A stretch of DNA of 63,046 bases, from positions 1 to 63,046 of the forward strand of contig FMBT01000530.1 of assembly GCA_900095095.1 (NCBI GenBank). Reading direction: 5' to 3'. A model generated the notes under the pieces. The model saw only the letters and a program-made list of their open reading frames with translations. It had not been told where the DNA came from and searched no databases. Shown piece after piece: positions 11,901 to 22,539 of the stretch. Within the stretch, counting starts at the first letter, position 1, and every line of letters starts with the position of its first letter. Source of the stretch: Fragilariopsis cylindrus CCMP1102 (Eukaryota > Bacillariophyta > Bacillariophyceae > Bacillariales > Bacillariaceae). The position numbers and the translations under genes are program-made.

Positions 11901-12711
11901 TGCATGTGTATCCGCACCTTGCATAGCTTGATAATCATCCGCTGATTGACCACGTTTACCAGGCCAGATAGGTGGAACTGGTATACGATCTATCATATGT
12001 GGTAAACATGCCAACTTATTCAATATGAGAGATGAAGCATGGTGGTAAATGGAATGGTATGATATTAGAAGGACGAATCATATTCAAAATTTTGTGCTGT
12101 ACATAATCACGGGAATATCGCCCCCCCCCCCCCCAAAAAAAAAAAACTCACAACACAAACGAAAACGCAAAACGCCAAAACGCCAAGCATAGTAACACAT
12201 TTACAATTATACATTCACATACCTCCATTTGTCCCTTCCAACTACGAAATAAAACACGACCATTCGGTTCGGATAATTTGACGGATACTTCCCATGACCG
12301 GCCACCGGAACTTGGTAATAGATTTTGTTCATATAATGATATTGCCGAACAGACATCCTCATAATGATCATGTCGGATTTGACTCGAGGATATTGTCCAT
12401 AAACGTTTCTTATGACCACTTTTATGTACATCACTGGCTTTAGCATTGTCATTATTCTTTTTCTTATTATTGGACGAGGAATAGATTTTTAAATCTTTTG
12501 CGGTAGCCTTGGCAATCCATACCTTTTGATCTGTATAGGGACAAACCACAAAGGTTTCCGATCTAGGTTTGGAGGCAGCGGCAGCAGCAGTCTTAGGCTT
12601 ACTAGGCTTGTCATTTTTCGATTTAGTATTCTTTTTGGAAGCAGCAGTTTTGGCGGAATCAGCTTTTTTGCCTTTCTTCGTCTTCGTCGTGCTGGAAGTA
12701 GTTTTCGCCAT
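8927..12711 (-). CDS. HMG-box / phytanoyl-CoA-dioxygenase-like / WW fusion protein (3 exons)
   Basis: Exons are 12711-12223, 12014-11600 and 11445-8927. Both introns (GTATGT...AAG; GTAAGT...TTAG) join in phase, the second rebuilding FVRDGLWVVG; the product is 1140 residues. The N-terminus is a Lys/Ser/Ala-rich nuclear-localisation-like tail. Two HMG-box-like modules (about 343-400 and 440-505) each contain R-x4-Y, the TLTQAD-x-LR-x-W core and a terminal W. Acidic linkers follow. A double-stranded beta-helix domain has the Fe(II) HxD in YHQDGVH (about 865), the distal His in GHRGLG (about 935) and an Arg in QHCRPV for 2-oxoglutarate, as in phytanoyl-CoA dioxygenases. Next comes a degenerate tandem repeat (ELSTVE...NG), then a WW domain at the C-terminus (LPDGWEE...YYYHSESGETSW). 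I infer a chromatin-associated hydroxylase or demethylase; the substrate cannot be read from sequence. Confidence 0.82.
12121..12146. repeat. C14-A12 homopolymer block inside an intron
   Basis: Fourteen C followed by twelve A lie within intron 1 (12015-12222) of the HMG/dioxygenase gene. On the sense strand this is T12 then G14, upstream of the acceptor. Confidence 0.85.
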
Positions 12712-13240
12712 GGTTGCCGAATAAATTGTAGTTAGTAGTCTACTACAGCAAACAGAAAAGATTGAAATACTATAATCTTTTGCTGTTCCCTCCTTTGTTT
12801 GTCAAAATCTGATCCGTTTTTCCGATTTGTTCGCTTTCTTTTTAGATGCACTTTGTTGCATTATATTCTACACGTGATATTTCTCTCTGTTTTTGTCATT
12901 TGTGTTTGTTTTTGGAAACAAGGAGGCGCGCCATGTTGATTTTTGTACGAACGCGCGAAAAAAATGGGTCGTTTTACGATACAGGGTTTGTACATTCATA
13001 CGTTTATACGCTCAATAGTACGTTTGATTAATACGACCAAAAGATATATGAGATCTTTTTTTTGCGATACCAGAAAAGGAAATAACAATGAATAACATCC
13101 AGAACAAATAGACAGCAAGCACATAAGGATCAAATTGACACAACCTCCTTTGAATATACCGGTAGCTAACTAATGCAAGAACTGTCCACATACAAATTGC
13201 ATGGAAGGAGTTTGAACAGTCTATTTCTCTTGACATACAG
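12712..13240. other. divergent intergenic region
   Basis: This separates the HMG/dioxygenase gene (-) from the membrane protein gene (+). A - strand ORF at 13012-13236 is hydrophobic (YVLAVYLFWMLFIVISF) and could be a small membrane protein, but it ends 4 nt from the divergent start and has no other support. Confidence 0.3.
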
Positions 13241-15262
13241 ATGACTGGATTTATGTGGCCATCATGTCATGTCAAGAGTCAAAACATGGAACGATCAGTC
13301 GAGAATCCTTTCAAACAAGGTAGACCTAAATGGATTTCTTATGCTAAAGCTATTGGGATTGTTAGTTTGTTCCTTTGTGTTGTCTCCATTTTTGACGGTA
13401 CAGGAAGGACATCAACTCCTCCTACTACTACCCCTACTACGAATAAGGATTCTTCCCTTCTTAAATTAAAAACAACTAAAGACGTCGTCGAGAAAACTGA
13501 TAATATTAAACCACCAGGAACGATCCAGCAAATCGACCAACTAAAACAGCTTCGTGACGGGATTGTTCAAGACGAAGATGAAGGTACCGGCAGTGACGAT
13601 CAAGAAGAGGACGACGAATCATCTGAATCCGAAGATGTATTTCCTTTATTGAAACAAGATGAATATCTTCCATGGTTACGTAATTATTATCAGTCACTAG
13701 AATTTAAAACACATCATAAACATTATCATATCGACGATAAGAAATTGGATCCACCATTGATATTAAAATCATTAAGAATGGGTTGTAATTATATAGTAGA
13801 AAATCAGATCGAGGGTATTGGTATTTTTAATTACCAATACAATTTTGTGACAAAACAAATGGATACAAGTGATAGTCCTGTCCGACAGGCAGGTGCGTTA
13901 TGGGGGTTAGCATTATGCCATAATCATTTTCCATCGAATATTTTATATAAAAAAGCAATTGAAGATGGTTTGAAATTCTTTCGAAAGCACATGGTAGATG
14001 GTCCTATGGAAGGTAGTCGCATGATAAAGTATCCAAATTCGGAGGAATCACAATCCGGTGTAAATGCATTGTATGGATTAGCAATTATTGATTTTATCCG
14101 TACAATGGTGGATTATGATTTGACACATATCAGTGATATAGTTATTCCTATTGAAGAACTAAAAGTACAATTGAAAGGAACCATCAAATTTCTTAAATAC
14201 ATGCAAAATGATGATTTACATTTTTCAAAGGAATATAATTTTAAGAAGGCTTCAAAATCGAAAGAATCATCCTCGTATTATGACGGTGAAACTATGTTAT
14301 GCCTTGTCAAAGCAGCAAAGTATATGGATGGGTATAACAACTTAATTCCTAGAATTGAAAAAGCAGCACCTATTATGGCAAAAGCATATACAGTGGATGT
14401 ATGGAGAACCGATCGTCATGATTCTGATAAAACAAAGGGATTTTATCAATGGAGTTCCATGTTCTTTACTGAATATTATCTTGCTAAATGGGAGAATTAT
14501 GAATGTTACGGTGATTATGTGATTATTCTTGCTCATTGGATCATCCACACGCATGGAATATTAAATCGAAAACGTAATACTGGGTAAGTTTTTTTTCTTT
14601 TTTCCTTTTCTTCATGTTGAATCTGATATGATACATATGATAACACCACTCATCATTTCATGTACTTCTGTTATGCGTTTTTAATCGTTGCTTATACAAT
14701 AAAAAATAACAGATACGCGTTTGAAGGGATCATAAGTGCATTCAAGATTGCAGAAATAAGAGGTCACGAAGATGCACTTTTGGACCTAGGATATACAATC
14801 GATGAAGGTCTTTATAAGTTGGGAGGGTACGTTATTCGTTTATTCACTTTTTTACAGTGTAGTGTCACGGGGAGATGTATATTTTTGTCGCATCGTTCAT
14901 TAATACATCTTTCTTTCGATTGGTTCACTACTCTTATCGTTTGGATTTTTTTTCTAACTCATTTTGATTTGCTACACATGCTTTTGCTCATACTTTCTTT
15001 TCCCTCCTACTGAACTAAACTACACAAAAATGAAATATATACAAACATACATACATACATTTGAAAAATAAATAGATGGCAAGTCAATGGGCCTTTATCC
15101 CACACCAACGAGTACCTAGTGAAGCACCCTATAGACGACGTACTTGCGAATGGTGGAGTTATGAACGCAAGAAACCAGGCAGAATTAAGAATAGACACAA
15201 CACAGCATCAAATGCATGCTCTTATTATGGCAGACAAGTTTATTTACAACAAAGACGAATGA
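13241..15262 (+). CDS. type II membrane protein with six-hairpin-glycosidase-like lumenal domain (3 exons)
   Basis: Exons are 13241-14583, 14713-14826 and 15076-15262. The introns (129 and 249 nt; GTAAGT...ACAG and GTACGT...ATAG) both interrupt a GG|A glycine codon and restore RNTGYAFEG and KLGGWQVNG. The product is 547 residues; a second ATG at 13286 would remove 15. A single hydrophobic segment (about 36-52, AIGIVSLFLCVVSIF) makes it a signal-anchored protein, followed by a Pro/Thr and acidic stem. The large domain repeats helical hairpins with aromatic and acidic residues (VRQAGALWGLAL, SGVNALYGLAII, YYDGETMLCLVKAA, GFYQWSSMFFTEYY, HQMHALIMADKFIY), which fits an alpha/alpha barrel and Golgi or cell-wall glycan processing. 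I do not recognise the exact family; the catalytic function is inference. Confidence 0.62.
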
Positions 15263-15342
15263 ATCTTTTTTACGAAGAATAATTCTAATAATAGTGTAGT
15301 GTAGTGCAACGTTAGTGTAATTAGAAATAACAATATATTTAT

Positions 15343-15882
15343 TCATAGACAGTTTTTCTTCTTTTTTTTAGAAAAATTCGGCAGCTTGAATTTTTTTGTC
15401 CACTGCCCCCTATTATTACTACCACTATTATCATTACTATTGTTACTATTATTATTATTACTACCACCACCACCACCACCATTAGAACGACTTCCCGTTA
15501 GCCCAGATTTTTTGGTCCATTGTTCTTTACTGTTACTACTACTCCCACTACCACCATTCGACGTGCTACTGCCGATTTTTCCAGCAAATTTGTTGGTCCA
15601 CTGTCGTCTATTATTATTATTATTATTATTATTATTGCTTCCACCACTACTTCCAATAGAAGTAGTACTACCGGGTTTAAATACCTCATCTAACGTCAGT
15701 GATCCGTTCCATTTCATTGAATCTTCTGAATTTTCCATTCCATTCAAGGACTGTACGTGATCGTGTTTCTGTTGTTGTAGTAGCCTCATAGAAACGACTT
15801 TCTCGATATTGCCACGGAATGATATCATGTTCACTTCCTCAGCAAAGCGCACATTCAATGGTAGTTGTCGTTGACGTGCCAT
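15343..15882 (-). CDS. small basic repeat protein with QWTKK motifs
   Basis: This single-exon ORF of 179 residues starts at an ATG at 15882. The N-terminus (PLNVRFAEEVNMISFRGNIEKVVSMRLLQQQ) looks structured; the rest is Ser/Gly/Asn low-complexity sequence punctuated by three short repeats: RRQWTNKFAGK, KEQWTKKSG and RGQWTKKFKLPNF, ending in a Lys tail. It has no signal peptide or membrane segment. The repeated aromatic-basic motif in disordered linkers suggests a short linear binding motif used several times. Function unknown. It is convergent with the membrane protein gene ending at 15262. Confidence 0.5.
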   Translation of the reverse strand: MARQRQLPLNVRFAEEVNMISFRGNIEKVVSMRLLQQQKHDHVQSLNGMENSEDSMKWNGSLTLDEVFKPGSTTSIGSSGGSNNNNNNNNNRRQWTNKFAGKIGSSTSNGGSGSSSNSKEQWTKKSGLTGSRSNGGGGGGSNNNNSNNSNDNSGSNNRGQWTKKFKLPNFSKKKKKNCL

Positions 15883-15923
15883 GATTTGATTTGGTTTGGT
15901 TTATATTGATGTACAACTGTCGT

Positions 15924-15954
<31 letters not shown>

Positions 15955-16866
15955 CTAGAAGAGGAAGAAAAAAGAGATTAAAATGATGTTGTTGTGCTTG
16001 TAAACGAATTGAAGTGTTTATGTTGTGGTACAAATATAGTGAATGGGGGTGACTGTAACTATTACAGTGTATTGAGCGAACGAACCGTTTTAATCGTTGT
16101 GTAGTTTCTTCATCTCGTTTAATCGTCGTTTAGTTTGGAAGCTACAAGTCGTACGTTGTAGGTCTGCCCATTTGGGTTGCTGCGTGCATATTGCAAATAC
16201 TGTATTATGTACCGTCGCTATTACTTATAATTTATTTGATTCAGTGTCATATGGTAGTCAAACTTCAAGGAACGAAGCGATACACGTAGTCCGATTTGTT
16301 TCACTTTCACGCGATATCACGAATTATTACACTACTGTTAGCACGGCGCAGCCGTGACAGTACTATCACAAACAGGTGTTCGTGAAAGTTATTTACACAA
16401 ATCATACTTACGGATCAGTCATTTTATAAGTAAATTAATTTAATATCATTAATTAATTTTATATATGAGAATTCTTCGTTGTCAGTGGCCTACAGCCCTA
16501 ACGTTACTGATAGTATAATAAATTACAAAGGCTCATTTATGAATGAGTCAGTCATGAGTGAGACATAGAAACAACTAATTCTGTACTTTCAGTCACGAAA
16601 GGACTAAAAGATATCTGAGCTCATGATCAATGACAGGAGAGAGATTCATTCCTCATACGTATCTTCGCCTTTTTCATTTTGTGCTCGGGGATCTCCTTCT
16701 TCTTCTAATTAATTTCTAATGAATCTTTATGCTCCCTTTATTACACATAAACAAATAATGCGAAGACATACATACTAGCAGTAAGACAGAAAACATTGAC
16801 ATACTGTAACAGCATCATTCGTATTCTTAATTGGATAAGAAGAGATAGGGACTTACAAGATAAACC
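15883..16866. other. intergenic spacer
   Basis: It contains a CAA microsatellite at 15928-15954 in the presumptive 5' UTR of the QWTKK gene. I see no convincing gene in the remainder; the 86-residue + ORF at 16097-16357 has no motif. Confidence 0.4.
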
Positions 16867-18679
16867 ATGGGCGGTCTGTGTAGCAAAAGTAATGATGCCG
16901 TAGTAGATTTAGATAGGAGTCGACATGTTGTAGCGACTGCTGCCACTCTTAGCAGTAGTACTACGGAAAAGAAATCATTTACTATCCCGCCAGCGACGAA
17001 ATCGACGACGACGAGGCTGTCTGTCGATGATACTGATAAATTTTTTGATACATTCCAATCATTTTCGGATCTTAATAAAATAAATTATCCCCCTGCCACT
17101 AAAATGATGGCAAGCGCAAGTACGACAATTTGTATAGATACTGCACCAGATTTATTACTATCCACAAAGATAAACAATAGTAGTAGTCCAAAACCACCAC
17201 CAGGACCACCAGTAAAAACTAATCCACCACAAAAACAGAATTCGACCACGGCAATCACAGAAACTCTGAAAGGTCGTACCAATATTACTACTCATGGTTA
17301 TCCAGGAGAACTGGATGAAGAGGAGTTCAATGCCTGTCTCAAATTTCGTGAAGAATTGAAAAAACGCAATCCAGCTTATCGTGAAATGGTCCTTGCATAT
17401 TCACCAGCAGAAAGTACGTCGTATACAGTAGTATGTGTTGGATTCAATCCAATCCAATCCAATCCAATTCAATCCAATTCAATTCAAATCCAATCCAATC
17501 CAGTCCAATTGAATTCAATTGAATTGAATTGAACGAGATGTGACTCATACGATATCTTTTTCTTTCTTCCTTTCTTTCTTTCCTACAGGTGAAGCATTCG
17601 CATTGTGTCGATTTTTACGTGCAAGAGATTTTAATGTTGATGAGGTACTAGCAATGTTAGAAGAAAATGGTGCACCAGAAATATGGAAGAAAGCAAAGGA
17701 ACAAAACTTCTATAGAGACAACCTTAAAGAATTATATAATGGTTGTCCCGTTTCTGTATTAATGACACTATTCCCTATAGTTGTTTCAGGAATTGCTAAG
17801 AATGGTGCAGTTATGTTTTATCTTAAACCAAGTTTCGGATCTGGTATGGATATAAATGGATTAGAATGTGTTATTGAAAACTTATCTGATTTAATACCAT
17901 ATTTGTGGGATTTATTACATACTCGTGGTATCGATTCAATGATCCGTGAACAGGAATGTCATAATCCAAAAACGACAACAATATTATCAGAACGGATTAT
18001 TGTTATTGATTTAAAGGGCATGCCATCAGCTTTATATGATAAAAGTTTCATGAGTGAATGTAATCAAATAACAAATTGTTTCCCAGAAACAATGAACAGA
18101 ACGTACATGATTAATGTACCAATGGCATTTTCTGTTGTATGGTCAATACTTAAAATGTTTATTGAACCACGTACGATAGAAAAAATTGGTTTCTTTTCCT
18201 ATGAAAGTTATGCAAAAGATGATTTACTTACCTTTGTTGATAGTAAGGAATTACTTTCCACGTATGGTGGTGATGGACCATCCTTTGAGGAAGTATTACA
18301 AATACGTCAGACTACATATGAAAATAACAGCACTACACGATTAATTGTTGAAACTATGACTATTTTCCCACGGTATGAATCCAAATTTAATTTTGATTTG
18401 AAATCAAATGAACACGTATCATCGATTAACATATATAGTAAGGCAGATAATGGAGCAGATTTTACTGTATCAAGTGGTAAGGTCGTCCTTGTAGAGACAA
18501 CAAATGTTAGTAGGAAAGAGGAGAGTGAGAAGATGCACTATTCTGTTAATATATTCAATGATGATTCTGATTCTGATCCTAATATTGCAATATCAGGTCC
18601 TGGAAAGTTTGAGATCGTTGCGAAAGGATCAGTAAAGGAATATTATTTAGTTACAATACATGGAGCATCATCTCTTTAA
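16867..18679 (+). CDS. Sec14-like CRAL-TRIO protein with GOLD-like C-terminus and N-myristoylation signal (2 exons)
   Basis: Exons are 16867-17413 and 17589-18679. The 175-nt intron (GTACGT...CTACAG) splits a Ser codon and rebuilds SPAESEAFALCRFLRARDF; the product is 545 residues. The start MGGLCSKS has Gly2 and Cys5, a typical myristoylation plus palmitoylation signal, so the protein probably sits on membranes. A disordered Ser/Thr/Pro linker follows. The CRAL-TRIO N-terminal helices are at about 155-215 (CRFLRARDFNVDEV), then the lipid-binding domain (SERIIVIDLKGMPS; FPETMNRTYMINVPMAFSVVW; FVDSKELLSTYGGD). The C-terminal ~110 residues are beta-rich (YESKFNFDLKSNEHVSSINIY...VKEYYLVTIHGASSL), matching the GOLD-type beta-sandwich seen in Sec14-GOLD proteins. 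The role is phospholipid transfer or sensing; the ligand is unknown. Confidence 0.85.
17442..17532 (+). repeat. intronic pentanucleotide microsatellite (AATCC/AATTC)
   Basis: About 18 head-to-tail CCAAT/TCAAT-type pentamers fill the first half of the Sec14 intron. The array drifts from AATCC to AATTC and AATTG units along its length. Confidence 0.85.
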
Positions 18680-19193
18680 ATAATATTTAATCTAAGGGAA
18701 GGAATGGTTGGAAATGACGGAAGAAGGAGGCAATTTCGCCGTGATTGTTTTGGAGCGTGAATAATTTACGGAAAATCTGTAGCTAGAAGCAGCTACACGT
18801 AATATATAATAGGAGTTTTGTTAGATGTGTTCAGTATAGGTAGGTATGTTTATAAAATCAGTCTCCATTTATTTTTTCGTGATGATAGAAATATAATGAC
18901 GACCGTATGCATATGACTATCTACGAGTACACTGTACTTGTCGTTGAGTCAATCCACACGTATGTTGGGGATTGTTCGTATAATATAAAGTATTCCTTGC
19001 TTGAGATGTATGTTATTGAGACGTCTTGTTTATTTGTTCATAAAACAGGTGAAATGTCTGGTTACTTTATCTTGTTTCGTTTCTGTGGCTTTTTTTCCTT
19101 TTTGGTAGTACTTCTATTCTTGGGGGGGGGGGGGGGGGGGATCAATTGGTTTCAAAGACCAAAGTTCAACTTAATCGCCTTATACCACGCTCT
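18680..19193. other. convergent intergenic spacer with a G19 run
   Basis: It lies between the Sec14 gene and the HTH-like gene. A G19 tract is at 19122-19140. The + ORF at 18907-19281 runs through the G tract and overlaps the HTH-like gene in antisense, so I do not count it as a gene. Confidence 0.5.
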
Positions 19194-20203
19194 TTACAAT
19201 GACATGAGGAAACGGGCAGAGAACTTAGACTTACGAGGTGCTTCAAGACGAAAACCATTTGGATGTTCCACTTCATTTTGAAGTCGCTTCTTCGAAGACG
19301 ATTTGTTTTCCATGATACGCATCCTTTCAAAAAAGAAATAGGCATGAGGGTATGCCATCATCCCAGCTCCATCCTGTTTCTTCTTCATTAAAAATTGATT
19401 CATCGAATTAGCATTGATATTACCAATCACACGACAAAATGATGCTTTCGTCACACCCTCCCGTTTATAGAAGTCCTTGATCTTCTTGACGATTTCAGGA
19501 CATCCATCGTATACACGAGTACACGCTAGTGGTCCACGACCACCAGTGCCATGAGGAAGAGTTGTAGCCATGACACGTTCCATGTAGGATTCAATTTCCT
19601 TCTTGGTTTCTGTCTTGGACTTTTTGGTGGCGACGTCAGGTCCGGCTGCACTATTGACGTTGTTTTCGTCATTGCTGCTGCTCTTCCGTTTCTTGCTACC
19701 AGCAGCACCAGCAGCAGCATTATTCGTTTTCTTGGCAATCTTTTGTTCGTGCTTGTACTGCTCTAAAAATCGAGCAGCGCTCCAATAGGTACCATTTTGA
19801 ACTGCGGACCATTGATCCTTGTAAGTTTTTGGATTCATAAACTTACTAAATGAACTGTAACTAAGACCAAGACGATCTTTCACAATAAATGTTTGACTTT
19901 CACTACTGGCATCAATGTAACGTTGAATTTCATTACGAATCTGATTCGGTGATTTTTGTTTCCCAGTGGATGTGCTTGGAACAAAATCTTCCTCATCCTA
20001 TATTAACATAATAGATTTTGTTCGTTTATTTATTTATTTATTTTTTCAAATGCAATAGAAAACAACAAAAAGTGAGGAGCCAGTCATTCATTTGACGCAA
20101 GAAGATAGAATGTGGTAGATACAAAAGATCTTTCATCCTCGCAATTTCTTACCCAAGGCATGACATCGGCAGGATTTTCAAAAGGATTAGTCATCGTCGA
20201 CAT
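19194..20203 (-). CDS. nuclear protein with two HTH-like (DUF7726-type) repeats (2 exons)
   Basis: A 51-nt first exon (20203-20153, MSTMTNPFENPADVMPW) is spliced in phase 0 (GTAAGA...TATAG, 155-nt intron) to 19997-19194; the product is 284 residues. Two helical repeats can be aligned by eye: first NQIRNEIQRYID...VKDRLGLSYSSFSKFMNPK...GTYWSAARFLEQYK, second CPEIVKKIKDFY...VTKASFCRVIGNINANSMNQFLMKKK...AYPHAYFFFERMRI. Each has a helix, an SFxxF/L turn-helix and a closing aromatic helix, the layout of the fungal/protist DUF7726 HTH-like domain. A Lys-rich linker (GSKKRKSSS, KKSKTETKK) looks like a nuclear localisation signal. DNA binding is inferred, not shown. Confidence 0.65.
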
Positions 20204-20646
20204 GATGCTTGATATTATTCGTTCTTGGTTAGATATCGCTTCTTCTTGTCTCGATATTGAAAGAATAAAAAAATTATGAGTTCAGTTTTTCCAACAAGGA
20301 ATAAAATGCAAAAAAATCAGTCAAACTTCAAAATCCGAACCCACAAGAATTGCACGCGAGAACAAGCAAGCATTTCGCCTGATGATCTAGCTGTCAAGAT
20401 TGTGGCGCGAAGTTACAATATAGCTAAGAGCTTATTTAGCTCTTACGTCTGTCCTTTATACGGAAACAAAGAAAAACTCATTCAGTACTGTATATGCACA
20501 ACAACAACAACAACAACAAAACAAACAACAATCATCATCACGATCAACGACATACCGTACATACATCAACAAAAACATCGACCCAAGAAGAAGTAAACGA
20601 ACGTTCACAGAAGAACAGAATTAAAAAAAACACCAGCCAAGCAAAT

Positions 20647-21174
20647 ATGGCAGCAGCAGCAGCAGCAGCTAATAATCATGGTACTACTAAAATGAGATCC
20701 GCATTACGTATATTATGTCAACATGGTGAAGAAGCATTAAAGTCTCAAAAGGTGACAACACAAGGATCACAAACATTTAATAATCATATCTCCAAACTAC
20801 CCCGTGAGGTATGGCGAAAACCATTAATTAGTAAACGTGTGGCGAATGATATACGGAAGGTATCCATTATTGAGGGTAGTTATGGTACCTTCTGTACTAC
20901 GACCGGTGTCGGTTGGGAGAAACAGTGGGATATCATCTTACATTCTCATCGGTATGAAGTAAATCGATATGGTGGGATGAGACCCTCGAAGAAAACAGCC
21001 AGACAACGTAATCGAGGTGAACGTGCCGAGAAATTAGAAGCTAATTTAGAATCCGCTGGTGAACTCATTGATCAATATTATGCCGATCGAGAAGAAGCAA
21101 AAATTGAAGACAAAGGATTTGAGGCACGTGTGAAACGGATGGCACGAGGTAGTGCAGTGGGTGGTGGAAAATAA
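20647..21174 (+). CDS. probable mitochondrial large-subunit ribosomal protein mL59-like
   Basis: The frame is open from 20494, but the Asn/His/Thr-rich beginning looks like translated 5' UTR; I prefer the ATG at 20647 (175 residues) or 20692. The core reads RSALRILCQHGEEAL, LPREVWRKPLISKRVANDIRK, TGVGWEKQWD, YGGMRPSKKTARQRNRGERAEKLE. The W-x-K/P-P-x-x-S-x-R-x-A-x-x-x-R-K pattern is what I know from the fungal/protist mL59 (MRPL25) domain, and the basic C-terminal helix fits rRNA contact. There is no cleavable-looking presequence beyond the Ala/Ser/Arg start. The identification rests on one motif, so treat it as tentative. Confidence 0.5.
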   Translation: MAAAAAAANNHGTTKMRSALRILCQHGEEALKSQKVTTQGSQTFNNHISKLPREVWRKPLISKRVANDIRKVSIIEGSYGTFCTTTGVGWEKQWDIILHSHRYEVNRYGGMRPSKKTARQRNRGERAEKLEANLESAGELIDQYYADREEAKIEDKGFEARVKRMARGSAVGGGK

Positions 21175-21278
21175 GAATAATAAGAATGTAGTACATACCC
21201 ATTAAAATTTGAATGCAATAAAAATAGATAAATAAAACAAATAGATGCTGATATATATATTTAGTTTGAAAAGAACAA

Positions 21279-21281
<3 letters not shown>

Positions 21282-21310
<29 letters not shown>
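21282..21310 (+). repeat. (TG)n microsatellite
   Basis: A run of about 14 TG dinucleotides lies just 3' of the mL59-like gene and borders the decayed gene to its right. Confidence 0.9.
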
Positions 21311-21314
<4 letters not shown>

Positions 21315-21329
21315 GGTGTGTTCTGAAGC

Positions 21330-21900
21330 AGCGATATCACCATCAACGGATTTAAGTTGGAAGATGAAATCAATCCCCGTATCGAATAAAGCTATTGCTT
21401 GATCTTTGTTGGTTGCATCTTTCATCGCATCCATTCTACAGGTGATATTGACCAATGCATTCCAAATCAATCATAATACCCAAGGCTTCTAAAACTGTGG
21501 AACGTCATCCACCACCGCTATATTCTTGACTCGCCGCATTAATAAGGGTGTTAAATCTCATCGCATTCTTATTAAAAGTTACTGCGATCTTCGTCACGAT
21601 ATTGTTTTTGGCTCCACCTTCTCCTGGATGGGTTAACCAATCCAATAAAAATCGCTGCCATTTCAATGCATTCCACACGGACTGCACTAACACAATTTCC
21701 GTCCTTCATTGCTTTCTTGAGAATGTCCACTAGCGTTTACTACCCAGGAATATCGATGGAATGATTTCCAGAAACCTGAATTTTGTGTGTGCCCATTTTA
21801 ACAGTCTTTCCATACTACGCAACTTTTCATCACATGATAATATCGATCAGAGACGATATTGCATAACACTTCCGCTAGTTTGAACGTTGTTGATGGGAGC
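21330..21900 (-). pseudogene. decayed helical-repeat gene
   Basis: On the - strand, coding-like segments appear in three frames with stops between them. From right to left they are KLAEVLCNIVSDRYY, VDILKKAMKDGNCVSAVR followed by ECIEMAAIFIGL, LDWLTHPGEGGAKNNIVTKI followed by AVTFNKNAMRFNTLINAASQEY, and MIWNALVNITCRMDAMKDATNK. Their amphipathic, Ala/Leu-rich character resembles armadillo-like repeats, and Trp-Asn-Ala-Leu recurs (VWNALKW, IWNALVN). No splice sites rescue the frame. I read this as a degraded gene that the TG microsatellite has invaded; the parent family is not certain. Confidence 0.4.
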
Positions 21901-22539
21901 TCGTCGTCGTGGCAGTTATAGAAGCCTCCTAATCCGATCCGGTGACAGAAGCAACAGGACCTGGTGTGGGATCCTGCGAGTCTTCCGGATTGATGGAAAA
22001 GTTGGATTTATCTGCAAGTCGGGATCGACGGGATTTTGTTTGGTACAGGCTGGTTGTTTAGTTATGTGTGGTGTGAGTCCTCTACAAAAAGAACAGGTAT
22101 ATCTGTTCATTCGCCCCACCAATTCACGATCGACCCGAGTACAGTATTTCTAGTTTCGTACTGGCTGTAGTTGATACCCTGTTTCACTTTCTGGATAGAT
22201 TTGCTCTATTATTAGCTATAAACCTACAATGGTTGCTGACTACTGGGAATTTTAAAGTCGCAATAATGACATTAAAAAATATAGAACAGAACTATAATAA
22301 TTCGGTTATACTATACTTGTACTAGTCAATTGTTGGTTTCTAGTTTGTCGTTGAATCATTGAAACAAGCTCTCTAAAATCAGGAGTCATACACACCAGTA
22401 GTACATTTTTATCTCTATTCTTTATTGAAGACAGGACAACAAGAGAAAGTTTCCAATTCATCTGGATGAAATGTATTTATATCGTATGAAATTCTCGTAC
22501 TACGACTGCCTACCTTCGTCTTCCCAATCTCAATCGCAT
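21901..22539. other. spacer; possible continuation of the decayed gene
   Basis: The + frame at 21887-22153 and the opposite frame at 21916-22122 are both open, but neither has a motif. Mildly GC-rich sequence at 21890-22140 suggests old coding DNA. Nothing further is supported. Confidence 0.3.
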
